From Halomonas icarae (GTDB lineage: Bacteria > Pseudomonadota > Gammaproteobacteria > Pseudomonadales > Halomonadaceae): a DNA stretch of 64,000 bases. Each line of letters starts with the position of its first letter. The first letter of the stretch is position 1. Location of the stretch: contig NZ_WUTS01000001.1 of NCBI RefSeq assembly GCF_009901955.1, forward strand, positions 804,939 through 868,938, in the 5' to 3' direction. Below the pieces are notes generated by a model. The model had not been told where the DNA came from and made no database searches. It saw only the letters and a list, made by a program, of their open reading frames with translations. Positions 37,566-48,344 of the stretch are shown here, one piece after another. The position numbers and the translations under genes are program-made.

Positions 37566-38677
37566 CCACTTCACGCTGTGGTTTCTTCTGGCATGAACGT
37601 TGCTTCTGGCATGACCCCGGCGCCATCGGGGTATTCTCGGCCCCCGGTGAGTTCCTTCAGCCGCAGCCGGCCTCGGAAAGTCCCGAGAGCAAGCGGCGCC
37701 TCAAGAATCTGCTCGAAGTCTCGGGGCTGATCGATGAGCTGGTGGTGCGCAAGCCGCTGCCAGCGACACGTGAAGACCTGGAGTACTTCCACACCGAGCG
37801 CTATCTGGATGCCCTGGAGGCCGGCGACGCCGGGCGTGGTGGCGATGCGGGCGACTGCGCCCCCTATATGCCAGGCAGTCTGGCCGCCGCGCGACAGTCG
37901 GCGGGGCTGGCCATCGCCGCGGTCGAGGCCGTCGCCACCGGTGAGCTCGACCAGGCCTATGTCCTGTGTCGCCCTCCGGGGCATCATGCCGAGGCCGACC
38001 GTGGGCGGGGCTTCTGTCTGCTGGGAAATATTCCGGTGGCGGTAAAACGGGCGCGAGCCTTGGGCCAGATAGGACGCGTGGCGATCTTCGATTGGGATGT
38101 GCATCATGGCAACGGCCAGCAGGCGGCGTTCTACGCCGATCCCGAGGTGTTGACGGTCTCCATACACCAGGCGGGCAACTACCCGCTGGATACCGGCACC
38201 TTCGAGGAGCAGGGGGAGGGAGCCGGCCTGGGGGCCTGTCTCAATCTGCCGTTGCCGCCCGGCTCGGGTCTCGGTGCCTACGACTATGCCATGGAGTCGG
38301 TGGTGCTGCCCGCCATCGAGGCCTTCGCGCCCGAACTGATCGTGGTGGCCTGTGGTTATGACGCCTGCGCCAAGGATCCCCTCGGCAAGATGCTGCTCAA
38401 CAGCACCGCCTTTGCCCGGATGACCACCTCACTCAAGAGACTGGCCGCACGTCTCTGTGAAGGGCGTCTGGTGATGATCCATGAGGGTGGCTACTCCGAG
38501 GGCTATGTGCCGCTATGCGGCCACGCGACTATTCAGGCCCTGGCCGATAGTCACATCTCGGTAAATGATCCCCAGGCCGAGGAGATCGCCGCCTGGGCCT
38601 ATCAGGACCTGCAGCCCCATCAGCGTGAGCTGATTGACGGCTGGCGCTCCGCCTGGACGGCAGAGGGCCGACTCTGA
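37562..38677 (+). CDS. Class II histone deacetylase / acetylpolyamine amidohydrolase-like enzyme
   Basis: 371 residues, zinc-dependent amidohydrolase of the arginase/HDAC fold. Active-site landmarks are all present: CRPPGHHAE with the His pair, Zn ligands Asp179 and His181 in FDWDVHHGNG, the third ligand Asp in ACGYDACAKDPLG and the transition-state Tyr in HEGGYSEGY. Such bacterial enzymes deacylate small amides such as N-acetylpolyamines or acetylated amino compounds. No signal peptide. Gene position after the TRAP-RidA genes suggests that it acts on the imported compound. Confidence 0.87.
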   Translation: MTTSRCGFFWHERCFWHDPGAIGVFSAPGEFLQPQPASESPESKRRLKNLLEVSGLIDELVVRKPLPATREDLEYFHTERYLDALEAGDAGRGGDAGDCAPYMPGSLAAARQSAGLAIAAVEAVATGELDQAYVLCRPPGHHAEADRGRGFCLLGNIPVAVKRARALGQIGRVAIFDWDVHHGNGQQAAFYADPEVLTVSIHQAGNYPLDTGTFEEQGEGAGLGACLNLPLPPGSGLGAYDYAMESVVLPAIEAFAPELIVVACGYDACAKDPLGKMLLNSTAFARMTTSLKRLAARLCEGRLVMIHEGGYSEGYVPLCGHATIQALADSHISVNDPQAEEIAAWAYQDLQPHQRELIDGWRSAWTAEGRL

Positions 38678-38698
38678 TCGCTAACGACAAGGAATGGC

Positions 38699-39673
38699 AT
38701 GACAATGACACCTCTTCATGATCGCGATGGCTGGCTCTGGCATGACGCTGAATGGCTGGCCTGGCGCGACGCCCACACCCATCTGCTGACCCATAGCCTG
38801 CACTACGGCATGGGGTGCTTCGAGGGGGTGCGCGCGTATGCAGGTCCCAGGGGGACCCATCTGTTTCGTGTGGTGGAGCATACCCGCCGGCTGCTGGATA
38901 GTGCCCACGCCCTGGATATACCGTTATCTTACAGCGCAGAGACCCTGATCGAGGCTCAGCGGCAGTGTTTGGAACGCAATGGTCTGGCCAATGCCTATCT
39001 CAAACCAACGATCTACCTCGGGGCTGAGGGGCTGGGGCTTCGGGCGCAGGGGCTCACCACCCATGTGATGATCCCCGCCTGGGACTTGGGTGACTATATC
39101 TCGCCCGAGGCGGCCTCGATCGGGTTGCGTGCATTGACCTCATCCTGGGCGCGTCATCACGTCAATATCAGCATGTGCCGGGCCAAGACCAACGGCCACT
39201 ACGTCAACTCGATGCTGGCACTCAACACTGCCGTGAAGGCCGGCTTCGATGAGACGATCATGCTCGACCCCGAGGGCTATGTCGCCGAGGCTTCGGCGGC
39301 CAACGTCTTTCTGTTGCGCGATGGTGTGCTGCATACTCCGGAGGTGACCTCCTGTCTGCAGGGCATCACCCGGGATAGCGTGATTTGCCTGGCCCGAGAG
39401 GTACTGGGCATCGAGGTGCAGGAGCGTCGAATCACCCGTGACGAGCTGTATATCGCCGATGAAGCCTTCGTGACCGGTACCGCGGCGGAGATCCTGCCGC
39501 TGCGCGAACTGGATGGTCGCCATATCGGTGCTCGAGCAGGGGCACCGGCCGTCGATAAGCCAATCGCAAAGGACTCGCTGACCGCACGACTCCAGCATCT
39601 CTATCGCGATGTTACCCGGGCAGAGCCGGGGCCTGCCACGGAGGCCTTTGGCGAGTGGCTGACGCCTGCATGA
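38699..39673 (+). CDS. Class IV aminotransferase, branched-chain aminotransferase-like
   Basis: 324 residues, PLP fold type IV. Motifs: HYGMGCFEGVRAY, the PLP-Lys163 in CRAKTNGHYVNS, FDETIMLDPEGYVAEASAAN and the C-terminal ITRDSVICLARE. It resembles IlvE of the shorter bacterial type, but its location behind TRAP, RidA and amidohydrolase genes suggests a catabolic role on an imported amino compound rather than general valine/isoleucine/leucine synthesis. ATG 38699 with AAGGAATG upstream; ATG 38705 possible. 21 bases after the amidohydrolase gene. Confidence 0.83.
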   Translation: MTMTPLHDRDGWLWHDAEWLAWRDAHTHLLTHSLHYGMGCFEGVRAYAGPRGTHLFRVVEHTRRLLDSAHALDIPLSYSAETLIEAQRQCLERNGLANAYLKPTIYLGAEGLGLRAQGLTTHVMIPAWDLGDYISPEAASIGLRALTSSWARHHVNISMCRAKTNGHYVNSMLALNTAVKAGFDETIMLDPEGYVAEASAANVFLLRDGVLHTPEVTSCLQGITRDSVICLAREVLGIEVQERRITRDELYIADEAFVTGTAAEILPLRELDGRHIGARAGAPAVDKPIAKDSLTARLQHLYRDVTRAEPGPATEAFGEWLTPA

Positions 39674-39744
39674 TGTAGGCATAGGGCGTTAAGCTCGGTG
39701 GAGATGGACCATGATAGCCTGGCGGCAGGTCGAAGGGAGATCGC

Positions 39745-40800
39745 ATGTCGCTGCTGATCAATCTCGCATTGAGTCTGGTGCTGCTGATGTTGTCATCATG
39801 GGGCAGCCTGGCGCTGTTGCACCGCTTTCCGGCAGCCGCACGCTGGCGACGGATTGCCGCCTTGGCGTGGCTACTGCTGGGTGGGGTGTGGCTGGGTTGG
39901 TTATGGCAGGGGAGCCGCCTCGGGGCAGTGCTGGGCATGGGGCTCAGCATGCTCATCCTGCTGTGCTGGTGGTGGCGTCTGCTCCCCGAGAGCGATCTGG
40001 ACTGGGCGGATGATGTACGCTTCCTGGCCACGGGCCGCCAGCTCGGCCAACGGTTGGTACTTGATCATGTGCGCTGCTTCGACTGGTACCGTCACGACGC
40101 GGCATCGGTTGCATGGCAGCGGCGGGAGTATGACCTTCAGCGCCTGGGGACCCTGGACCTGTTCGTTTCCAGCTGGGGGCGACCGGGCATCGCCCATGTG
40201 CTGCTCTCCTTCGGCTTCGATAATGGCCAGGGTGTTGTCGACGATTTCGTGACCTTCTCGGTCGAGGTGCGTCGCGAGCGCCATGAGCCTTTCTCGGAGA
40301 TCGGTGGCTTCTTCAAGCAGTATGAGCTGGCGATCATCGCCGCCGATGAGCGTGATGCGATTCGCCTGCGCAGCAATCTGCGTGGAGAAACGGTAACCCT
40401 CTATCGGGTGCTGCTCGGGCGGCGCGAGTGCCGCGAGCTGCTGCTGGCCCTGGTGGAGCAGGCCAACCAGCTGGCGCGCGAGCCGCGCTTCTATCACACC
40501 GTTACCGCCAACTGCAGCACCCTGGTGTACGCGCTGATACGCCGCATCGTCGAGGCGTTGCCGCTGGATCATCGTCTGCTGCTGACTGGTCGATTGCCCG
40601 GCTATGTCCACGATCATGGTGGCCTGCTGCCTGGCCACTCCTTGAGCGAGCTCGAGCGTCGCGGTGATATTACCGAGCGGGCCCTGACGGCCCATGATGA
40701 TCATGACTTCTCACGACGCATCCGCGCCGGTGTGCCAGGGTGGTCGGCGAGTGGTCGCAGGCCGACGTTGAAAAATAGAGGAGGAGATCGGATCGAGTAA
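39745..40800 (+). CDS. DUF4105 membrane protein
   Basis: 351 residues. N-terminal part has three hydrophobic helices (about 4-24, 33-52, 56-80); the rest is a cytoplasmic or periplasmic domain of the DUF4105 type, related to NlpC/P60-like cysteine peptidases by its HVLLSFGFDN and YHTVTANCSTLVYALIRR blocks. Cys257 in the TANCST motif would be the nucleophile. Function unknown. The preceding 71 bases contain GAAGGGAGAT as RBS. Confidence 0.8.
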   Translation: MSLLINLALSLVLLMLSSWGSLALLHRFPAAARWRRIAALAWLLLGGVWLGWLWQGSRLGAVLGMGLSMLILLCWWWRLLPESDLDWADDVRFLATGRQLGQRLVLDHVRCFDWYRHDAASVAWQRREYDLQRLGTLDLFVSSWGRPGIAHVLLSFGFDNGQGVVDDFVTFSVEVRRERHEPFSEIGGFFKQYELAIIAADERDAIRLRSNLRGETVTLYRVLLGRRECRELLLALVEQANQLAREPRFYHTVTANCSTLVYALIRRIVEALPLDHRLLLTGRLPGYVHDHGGLLPGHSLSELERRGDITERALTAHDDHDFSRRIRAGVPGWSASGRRPTLKNRGGDRIE

Positions 40801-40877
40801 CGGCAGTGCCTAACGGCTTCTGATAAAATTCTGCGCCGTTTCGTCTCAATCCAACTCCTTCTTCGGGAAACTCAGCC

Positions 40878-42230
40878 ATGAATGCGGTAATCATTGCGGT
40901 GCTGGTGATGGTCGGACTGTCACTGGCACGTGTCTCGGTCGTCTTTGCGCTGGTGGTCGGGGCGCTGGTGGGCGGCCTGATCGGGGGGCTCTCCGTCGAG
41001 GAGACCCTGGGCGCCTTCAACGACGGTGTGGGGGGCGGTGCCAAGGTGGCCCTGGCCTATGCCACCCTGGGTGCCTTTGCCGTCGCGATCTCACGCTCGG
41101 GCCTACCCGATCTGCTGGCCAGGCGCCTTATCTCCCTGCTCGGTCAGGAGGCCACGGCAAGCCGCCAGGCGGTGGTCAAATACCTGCTGATCGGGTCGGT
41201 ACTGCTGGTGGCCATCTCCTCCCAGAACCTGATTCCGGTACATATCGCCTTTATTCCTATCCTGATTCCGCCGCTGCTCAAGGTGATGAATCAGCTGCGT
41301 CTCGATCGCCGCGCCGTGGCCTGTGCCCTGACCTTCGGCCTCACGGCGCCCTATATGCTGCTGCCGGTGGGCTTCGGGGCGATCTTCCTCAACGATATCC
41401 TGTTGGCCAACATCAACCAGGCCGGTGAGGCGTTGGGACTCGAGATAAGTCGCGGCATGGTGCCCCTGGCCATGGGCGTGCCGGTGGGGGGCATGGCCCT
41501 GGGCCTGCTGATTGCGGTATTCCTCAGCTATCGCCGTCCGCGTGACTATGCCGATGCGGACGTGGCGACCACCAATGTGCCGCATCATCATCCCGAGACG
41601 CATCATGAGCCGCATACCATGGGGCTGGTGATGTCGGTGGTGGCCATCGTGGCGGCCCTGGGCATCCAGCTCTGGACCGGCTCCATGATCCTCGGCGGGC
41701 TGGTGGGTTTCGCGCTGCTCTCGGTGGGCGGGATCTTCAAGTGGCGTGAGGCCGACGATCTCTTTACCAGCGGCATGCGCATGATGGCGCTGATCGGCTT
41801 CATCATGATTTCGGCGTCGGGCTTTGCCTCGGTCATGACCGCTACCGGGCATATCGAGACCCTGGTGCACTCCAGCGTCGAGGTGATCGGTGACAATCGC
41901 GGCCTGGCCGCGCTGCTGATGCTGCTGGTCGGGCTGTTTATCACCCTGGGGATCGGCTCGTCGTTCTCCACGATCCCGATCATCGCCGCCATCTTCGTGC
42001 CGTTGGCGGTGCAGTTCGGCTTCTCCCCACTGGCCACCGTGGCGCTGGTGGGGACGGCGGCGGCGCTGGGCGATGCCGGGTCACCGGCATCCGACTCCAC
42101 GCTGGGGCCGACCTCGGGTCTGAATGTGGATCGCCAGCATGACCATATCTGGGATAGCGTGGTGCCGACCTTCGTCCACTACAATATTCCGCTGATCGGC
42201 TTCGGCTGGCTGGCTGCCATGACACTCTAG
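40878..42230 (+). CDS. Na+/H+ antiporter family protein (NhaC-like)
   Basis: 450 residues, about 11-12 helices, of the ion-transporter superfamily. Blocks: [39 protein letters not shown], a His-rich loop [14 protein letters not shown] near residue 237, and [20 protein letters not shown]. Likely exports Na+ or exchanges organic substrate with H+; the exact substrate is uncertain. It is the second Na+ exit system of the window and fits a halophilic host. Followed by a hairpin shared with the convergent trmJ gene. Confidence 0.82.
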   Translation: MNAVIIAVLVMVGLSLARVSVVFALVVGALVGGLIGGLSVEETLGAFNDGVGGGAKVALAYATLGAFAVAISRSGLPDLLARRLISLLGQEATASRQAVVKYLLIGSVLLVAISSQNLIPVHIAFIPILIPPLLKVMNQLRLDRRAVACALTFGLTAPYMLLPVGFGAIFLNDILLANINQAGEALGLEISRGMVPLAMGVPVGGMALGLLIAVFLSYRRPRDYADADVATTNVPHHHPETHHEPHTMGLVMSVVAIVAALGIQLWTGSMILGGLVGFALLSVGGIFKWREADDLFTSGMRMMALIGFIMISASGFASVMTATGHIETLVHSSVEVIGDNRGLAALLMLLVGLFITLGIGSSFSTIPIIAAIFVPLAVQFGFSPLATVALVGTAAALGDAGSPASDSTLGPTSGLNVDRQHDHIWDSVVPTFVHYNIPLIGFGWLAAMTL

Positions 42231-42258
42231 GCATCTGCCTGCCAGGGAGTGATCTTCG

Positions 42259-42280
42259 ACGGCGACCTTCGGGTCGCCGT
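42259..42280. terminator. Bidirectional stem-loop between NhaC-like gene and trmJ
   Basis: Perfect nine-base stem ACGGCGACC / GGTCGCCGT with stable TTCG tetraloop. T-rich on the right side only weakly (TGTGCTTGT). Located between convergent genes. Confidence 0.6.
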
Positions 42281-42309
42281 TGTGCTTGTGCGCCAGTGCT
42301 TCATGGTGA

Positions 42310-43044
42310 TCATTTCCGGGGCAGGTGGCGCTCGAACGACGCCAGCAGGCCACGCAGCAGTGAGAGTTCGCGTCGCGAGGGCTGAGCGCGGGCGAATAGC
42401 GTATGCAGGTGAGCCTCGGTATGGGCATGGGGCTGGGTGATGAACCCGCTGCGGTGCATCACCTGGCTCAGGTGCTCATGGAAATACGCGAGCTGTTTGC
42501 GACTCGGCTGGCGCTCTTCGGCGGGCAGAGTCGGACGGTAGCCGCTATCTGGGCGCCTCCGCCAGGCCGTAAATGCCTCGTAGGCGAGCACCTGTACCGC
42601 TTGGGAGAGGTTGAGGATGCCGTAGTCGGGATTGGCGGGGATGCTGACCTGGTGGCTGCACAGGGCGATCTCGTCGTTGGTGAGGCCGAAGCGTTCGCGC
42701 CCGAACACCAGGGCCACCGGGTCGTGGGCGGCATGTTCCACCAGCTCGCGGGCCATGGCGTCGGGTTCATCGAAGTGGGGCAGCGGCAGGCTGCGCAGTC
42801 GCGCACTCGCTCCCACCACCTGTACGCAGTCGCTGACGGCCTCCGCCAGTGAATCGACGACCCTGGCATCCTCCACCAGGTCTTCGGCCCCGGCGGCGAG
42901 CCGGGTAGCCTCGGGGTCTGGAAACTGGCGCGGATTGACCAGCACCAGCTCACTCAGCCCCATGGTCTTCATGGCCCGTGCGGCGGCGCCGATATTGCCG
43001 GGATGGAAGGTCTGGACAAGGATAATTCGGATATTCGATAGCAT
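42310..43044 (-). CDS. trmJ: tRNA (cytidine/uridine-2'-O-)-methyltransferase TrmJ
   Basis: SPOUT methyltransferase that 2'-O-methylates position 32 of several tRNAs. 244 residues. N-terminal SPOUT domain: LVQTFHPGNIGAAARAMKTM, LVNPRQF, ALVFGRERFGLTNDE and the knot motif LNLSQAVQVLAYE; a helical C-terminal extension completes the TrmJ type. Single gene; no clear promoter seen in the gap upstream. Confidence 0.92.
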   Translation of the reverse strand: MLSNIRIILVQTFHPGNIGAAARAMKTMGLSELVLVNPRQFPDPEATRLAAGAEDLVEDARVVDSLAEAVSDCVQVVGASARLRSLPLPHFDEPDAMARELVEHAAHDPVALVFGRERFGLTNDEIALCSHQVSIPANPDYGILNLSQAVQVLAYEAFTAWRRRPDSGYRPTLPAEERQPSRKQLAYFHEHLSQVMHRSGFITQPHAHTEAHLHTLFARAQPSRRELSLLRGLLASFERHLPRK

Positions 43045-43179
43045 GGGCAGGGTCGGGCGTTCCGTGAGTGTGGCGGTATCTTACCGGGGCTTCGGTCAGC
43101 TACAAGAGGCAAGCAACCAGGTACCCCCTTGGCGCCTTCGCTGCGGGTAGCGCACGATTATGCTCCTTGCTCCCGACGT

Positions 43180-43211
43180 AAAAGACCCCACCGGCTCTCA
43201 CCGGCGGGGTC
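43180..43211 (-). terminator. Rho-independent terminator of groES-groEL
   Basis: Minus-strand stem of 11 base pairs (43211-43201 with 43194-43184; one G-T/mismatch) around a six-base loop, followed by TTTT. About 50 bases after the groEL stop. Confidence 0.85.
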
Positions 43212-43262
43212 CGTCTCAGGGCTTGCCCGGAAGGGCAGTGCCTGGGGCAGGGTAGGGCAGGC

Positions 43263-44936
<1,674 letters not shown>

Positions 44937-44969
44937 TCAGTCAGTATCGAGTGTTGTGGCGGTCGAGAC

Positions 44970-45263
44970 TCAGCCTTCGACCACGGCCAGGATGTCGGAC
45001 TCGCTCATGATCAGGACTTCCTCGCCGTCGACCTTCTGCTTCTCGACGCCAAAGCCATCCTTGAAGATCACGGTGTCGCCAACCTTGACGTCGAGTGCGC
45101 GGACGTCACCGTTGTCGAGGATCCGGCCATTACCGACGGCGAGTACCTCGCCACGAGTCGGCTTTTCCTGGGCGCTGCCCGGGAGCACGATGCCGCCAGC
45201 AGTCTTCTGTTCTTCCTCAACGCGACGAATGATGACGCGATCGTGCAAGGGACGGATGTTCAT
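44970..45263 (-). CDS. groES: Co-chaperonin GroES
   Basis: 97 residues, heptameric lid of GroEL. N-terminal [20 protein letters not shown], mobile loop [18 protein letters not shown], and Glu-rich C-terminal half are all standard. RBS GGAGAACGTGAGC precedes ATG 45263. Controlled by a sigma-32 promoter at 45406-45433, giving an approximately 135-base leader. Confidence 0.98.
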   Translation of the reverse strand: MNIRPLHDRVIIRRVEEEQKTAGGIVLPGSAQEKPTRGEVLAVGNGRILDNGDVRALDVKVGDTVIFKDGFGVEKQKVDGEEVLIMSESDILAVVEG

Positions 45264-45405
45264 TGCTCACGTTCTCCTGATGGTGTGTATGCCGGTGAAC
45301 CGGCGGTTTGCATCATGACCTCGCCACCGAGGCAGCGAGGGGAGGCGTCGGGCGCCTTCCGTGTAAATGGCGCGGATGCCGCGCCGAAACCTGTTGCTGT
45401 CGAGT

Positions 45406-45433
45406 AAGTGGGGCCCGTCCAAGGGGATTCAAG
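45406..45433 (-). promoter_or_regulatory. Sigma-32 heat-shock promoter of groES-groEL
   Basis: Minus strand CTTGAAT (45433-45427), 13-base spacer, CCCCACTT (45413-45406), very close to the RpoH consensus CTTGAAA-N13-15-CCCCATNT. Confidence 0.87.
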
Positions 45434-45468
45434 GCCCGTCGATAAATTTTTTTGCCGCACCCACCCGA

Positions 45469-46017
45469 TCAGCGGCGGCGCTCATCACGAGAGATGAACT
45501 CACCCTCGATGGCACCGTCGTCGTCCTGTGAGGAGTAGGCCTTGGCACCACGCCGATGACGTCCCTCGTCGGCCTGGGACCAGTCATCTCGAGGTCCCGC
45601 AGCATGACCGGACGAGGCGTGGCTGCTCGCGGAGGAAAAACCCCCGCCGTGCATATGAAATCCCTGGGTGCGGATACCCAGCCATGCCAGCAGCTTGCCC
45701 ATCAGGCGGCGGGCATCGGGAATCAGACACATGAAACCCAGGGCGTCGGAGATGAACCCCGGCGCCATCAGCAGGGCGCCACCGAAGATCAGGGCGGCCC
45801 CCGTCAGCAGTTCGCCGGAGGGGACCTCACCGCGCTCGAGGCGTTCTAGAGCCCGGGCAAAGGTGGCGGCGCCTTCACGGCGAATAAGATGCAGGCCGAC
45901 AAAGCCGGTTGCCAGGACCAGCAGCACAGTGGCGAGCAGCCCGATCTGGCCGCCTACCGAAAACAGGACCACGAAGTCGAGCAGGGCAAATAGCGTGAAG
46001 ATCAGAAGAAAAGGCAT
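45469..46017 (-). CDS. fxsA: FxsA-family membrane protein
   Basis: 182 residues from ATG 46017 (GGGAGGCC upstream). Four hydrophobic segments (about 2-20, 24-46, 70-95) then a polar, Ser/His/Asp-rich tail of about 65 residues. FxsA signatures: LLATGFVGLHLIRREGAAT-like core and GGALLMAPGFISDALGFMCL. In E. coli FxsA relieves F-exclusion of phage T7; its normal role is unknown. Classical position upstream of groES. Confidence 0.88.
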   Translation of the reverse strand: MPFLLIFTLFALLDFVVLFSVGGQIGLLATVLLVLATGFVGLHLIRREGAATFARALERLERGEVPSGELLTGAALIFGGALLMAPGFISDALGFMCLIPDARRLMGKLLAWLGIRTQGFHMHGGGFSSASSHASSGHAAGPRDDWSQADEGRHRRGAKAYSSQDDDGAIEGEFISRDERRR

Positions 46018-46227
46018 GTGGCCTCCCGTGGTGGAGATGAAGCAGACATGGGGGCGCAAACCTGGAAATCAAGCGTTGAACGCCGTCGCTGGCGATCCGC
46101 CGCTCGAGACGAGAGTCTGGATAGGTGAAATGGACGGGAGAAATGGACAGATGAAATAAGCCGGGATGCAGTGCGTGCAGCTTTGGTACAGTGTATTTCG
46201 ATCAACCGCTTACAAAGAGGATGCATG

Positions 46228-46989
46228 ATGCAACTGGAGAACGCCGTGATCGCCATCACCGGTGGCGCCCGTGGGCTGGGGCTCGCCATGGCGGCGACCC
46301 TGGGCAGCCGTGGTGCTCGCCTGGCCCTGCTGGATACCGATGCCGCCAGCCTGGATGATGCCGTCTCGAGTCTTCACCAGTCCGGTGTCGAGGCGCGGGC
46401 CTTCGTGACCAATGTGGCCGATGAAGCCTCGGTCACGCAGGCCTTTGCCGATATTGCTGCCTCCTTGGGCCCGGTCAGCGGTCTGATCAACAATGCCGGC
46501 ATACTGCGTGATGCGCTGTTGATCAAGCCTCGGGAGGGAAGGGTCGAGAAGCGCATGTCGCTCGATCAGTGGCAGTCGGTGGTCGACGTCAATCTAACCG
46601 GTGTCTTTTTGTGCGGCCGCGAAGCGGCGACGCAGATGGTCGAGGCCGGTCAGGAGGGGGTGATCGTCAATATTTCAAGCATCTCGCGGGCCGGCAACAT
46701 GGGGCAGAGCAACTATGCGGCGTGCAAGGCAGGGGTGGTAGCGCTCACCACCACCTGGGCCCAGGAACTGGCGCGCCATGGCATTCGCGTGGGCGCCGTC
46801 GCGCCGGGCTTTATCGAAACCGAAATGACCGCGTCAATGCGTCAGGATATGCTCGACAAGCTGACTGCAGGCGTTCCACTCAAGCGCCTCGGTGAACCGG
46901 ATAATATCGCCCAGAGCGCGCTGTTCATCTTCGAGAATGACTACTTTAGCGGCCGCGTAATCGAGTGTGACGGAGGCCTGCGGCTGTAA
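46228..46989 (+). CDS. Short-chain dehydrogenase/reductase
   Basis: About 253 residues. Rossmann motif [10 protein letters not shown] near residue 10, NNAG at about 90, catalytic Ser in NISSISR and the Tyr/Lys pair in NYAACKAG; C-terminal substrate cap [14 protein letters not shown]. Closest in pattern to FabG-like/3-hydroxyacyl dehydrogenases, but no pathway context is present. Two adjacent ATGs (46225, 46228); I prefer the second because AGAGG lies seven bases before it. Confidence 0.86.
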   Translation: MQLENAVIAITGGARGLGLAMAATLGSRGARLALLDTDAASLDDAVSSLHQSGVEARAFVTNVADEASVTQAFADIAASLGPVSGLINNAGILRDALLIKPREGRVEKRMSLDQWQSVVDVNLTGVFLCGREAATQMVEAGQEGVIVNISSISRAGNMGQSNYAACKAGVVALTTTWAQELARHGIRVGAVAPGFIETEMTASMRQDMLDKLTAGVPLKRLGEPDNIAQSALFIFENDYFSGRVIECDGGLRL

Positions 46990-47078
46990 TCAGAGTCCAT
47001 CGTGCCCTCTAATCAGAGTCCATCGTGCCATAGCCGGCAATGGTACGATGGACGGCCGATTGACTGGCCATCCATCGT
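46987..47078. repeat. 20-bp direct repeat and nested hairpins between SDR and ComEA-like genes
   Basis: TAATCAGAGTCCATCGTGCC occurs at 46987-47006 and again at 47010-47029. The second copy continues into an inverted repeat (47019-47031 with 47040-47052, 12 of 13 pairs). A further hairpin uses GATGGACGGCC (47048-47058) and GGCCATCCATC near 47067-47077. TCCATCGT thus appears three times and can pair with one ACGATGGA. Located between convergent genes, probably terminator-like. Confidence 0.75.
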
Positions 47079-47114
47079 TATCAGTGCTCTTGTCTAGTCA
47101 TCCAGGTTTTGGTG

Positions 47115-47396
47115 TTAGAAGGTTATCTGATCCTCCAGGTTGGCTACGGTGCCATCACCGATGCCGCTGACTCGTGTCAGATCCTGGGCGCTCTCGAAGG
47201 GTCCGTTGGTTTCGCGATCCTCGATAATGGCGGCGGCCTTGCTGGGTCCGATGCCAGGCAGCTCGGTCAACAGTTCGGCGCTGGCCGTGTTGATATTGAT
47301 CGGCTCTACCTCCTGAGCCACGGCGCCAAGCGGCGTGAGACCCAGCAGAAGGGCGACGAGACAGGCCCCGAACAGGGCGTGAAACCTGAATTTCAT
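47115..47396 (-). CDS. ComEA-like helix-hairpin-helix DNA-binding protein
   Basis: 93 residues with a signal peptide (MKFRFHALFGACLVALLLGL, cleavage after AVAQ near residue 28). The mature part is one HhH domain pair: ININTASAELLTELPGIGPS followed by KAAAIIEDRETNGPFESAQD and VSGIGDGTVANLEDQI. Such small secreted proteins bind double-stranded DNA in the periplasm during competence or act in DNA salvage. Monocistronic as far as visible. Confidence 0.88.
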   Translation of the reverse strand: MKFRFHALFGACLVALLLGLTPLGAVAQEVEPININTASAELLTELPGIGPSKAAAIIEDRETNGPFESAQDLTRVSGIGDGTVANLEDQITF

Positions 47397-47639
47397 GGCA
47401 TTTCTCCCTTGTTGGCATCGCAACCTCCGCCGATGCCTGTTTAAGGCTAGCCATGGGGTGCATGGATTCCCTGAGGCCTTTTGCTCAGTTGCACGTAGTA
47501 CAGAACGCCATTGAACCCGACGCGTTGTCCTGCATGTCTCAAGAATATCGTCGGATTCATATCAATGAACTTGCACGGTTCATGTTCAATATGGCTGGTA
47601 TACTCTGCCGTCGATTTCCTCTTGCCAGGAGCCTGTTTC

Positions 47640-48335
47640 GTGTCTACCGATTCCCCACTGATCATCGCCCTCGATTACCCCTCGCTGGATGCTGCCCTGT
47701 GTATGGCGGACCGCCTCGATCCGGCGCGCTGCCGTCTCAAGGTTGGCAAGGAGCTGTTTACGCGCAGTGGTCCCGACGTGCTTGATGCATTGCATGGCCG
47801 TGGATTCGAGGTGTTTCTCGACCTCAAGTTTCACGATATTCCCAACACCGTGGCCGGTGCCGTAGAGGCGGCGGCGGAGCAGGGCGTATGGATGGTCAAT
47901 GTGCATGCCTCAGGCGGGCGGCGCATGATGGAGGCGGCTCGGGACCGGCTGGAGCGCCAGGCCTTGAGCACACGGCTGATCGCGGTGACCGTGCTGACCA
48001 GCATGATGGTCGAGGATCTGGCCGAGGTGGGGGTGTCGGTGCCCCCCGCCGAGCAGGTCGAGCGCCTGGCGCTGCTGGCCCAGGAGAGCGGAATGCACGG
48101 TGTGGTCTGTTCGGCTCAGGAGTCGGCCCGCCTAAACGCGCTGTGCGGCGATGATTTCCTCAAGGTGACGCCGGGGATTCGGCCAAGCTTCGCTCAGGTC
48201 GGCGACCAGAAGCGGGTGATGACGCCGCGTGATGCCATGGCCGCTGGCAGCACTCACCTGGTGGTGGGGCGCCCAGTCACTCAGGCGCCAGAGCCCATGG
48301 AGGCTCTCGCCGCCATTGAGGCAGAGCTCGCCTGA
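47640..48335 (+). CDS. pyrF: Orotidine 5'-phosphate decarboxylase
   Basis: Final step of UMP synthesis. 231 residues from GTG 47640, which has CAGGAG eight bases upstream; the in-frame ATG further upstream would add an unrelated 43-residue tail. Motifs: [18 protein letters not shown], active-site [10 protein letters not shown] (Lys63), [15 protein letters not shown] and [11 protein letters not shown]. In gammaproteobacteria pyrF normally follows lapB on the same strand; here it faces lapB. Confidence 0.95.
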   Translation: MSTDSPLIIALDYPSLDAALCMADRLDPARCRLKVGKELFTRSGPDVLDALHGRGFEVFLDLKFHDIPNTVAGAVEAAAEQGVWMVNVHASGGRRMMEAARDRLERQALSTRLIAVTVLTSMMVEDLAEVGVSVPPAEQVERLALLAQESGMHGVVCSAQESARLNALCGDDFLKVTPGIRPSFAQVGDQKRVMTPRDAMAAGSTHLVVGRPVTQAPEPMEALAAIEAELA

Positions 48336-48344
48336 GACGAGTCG

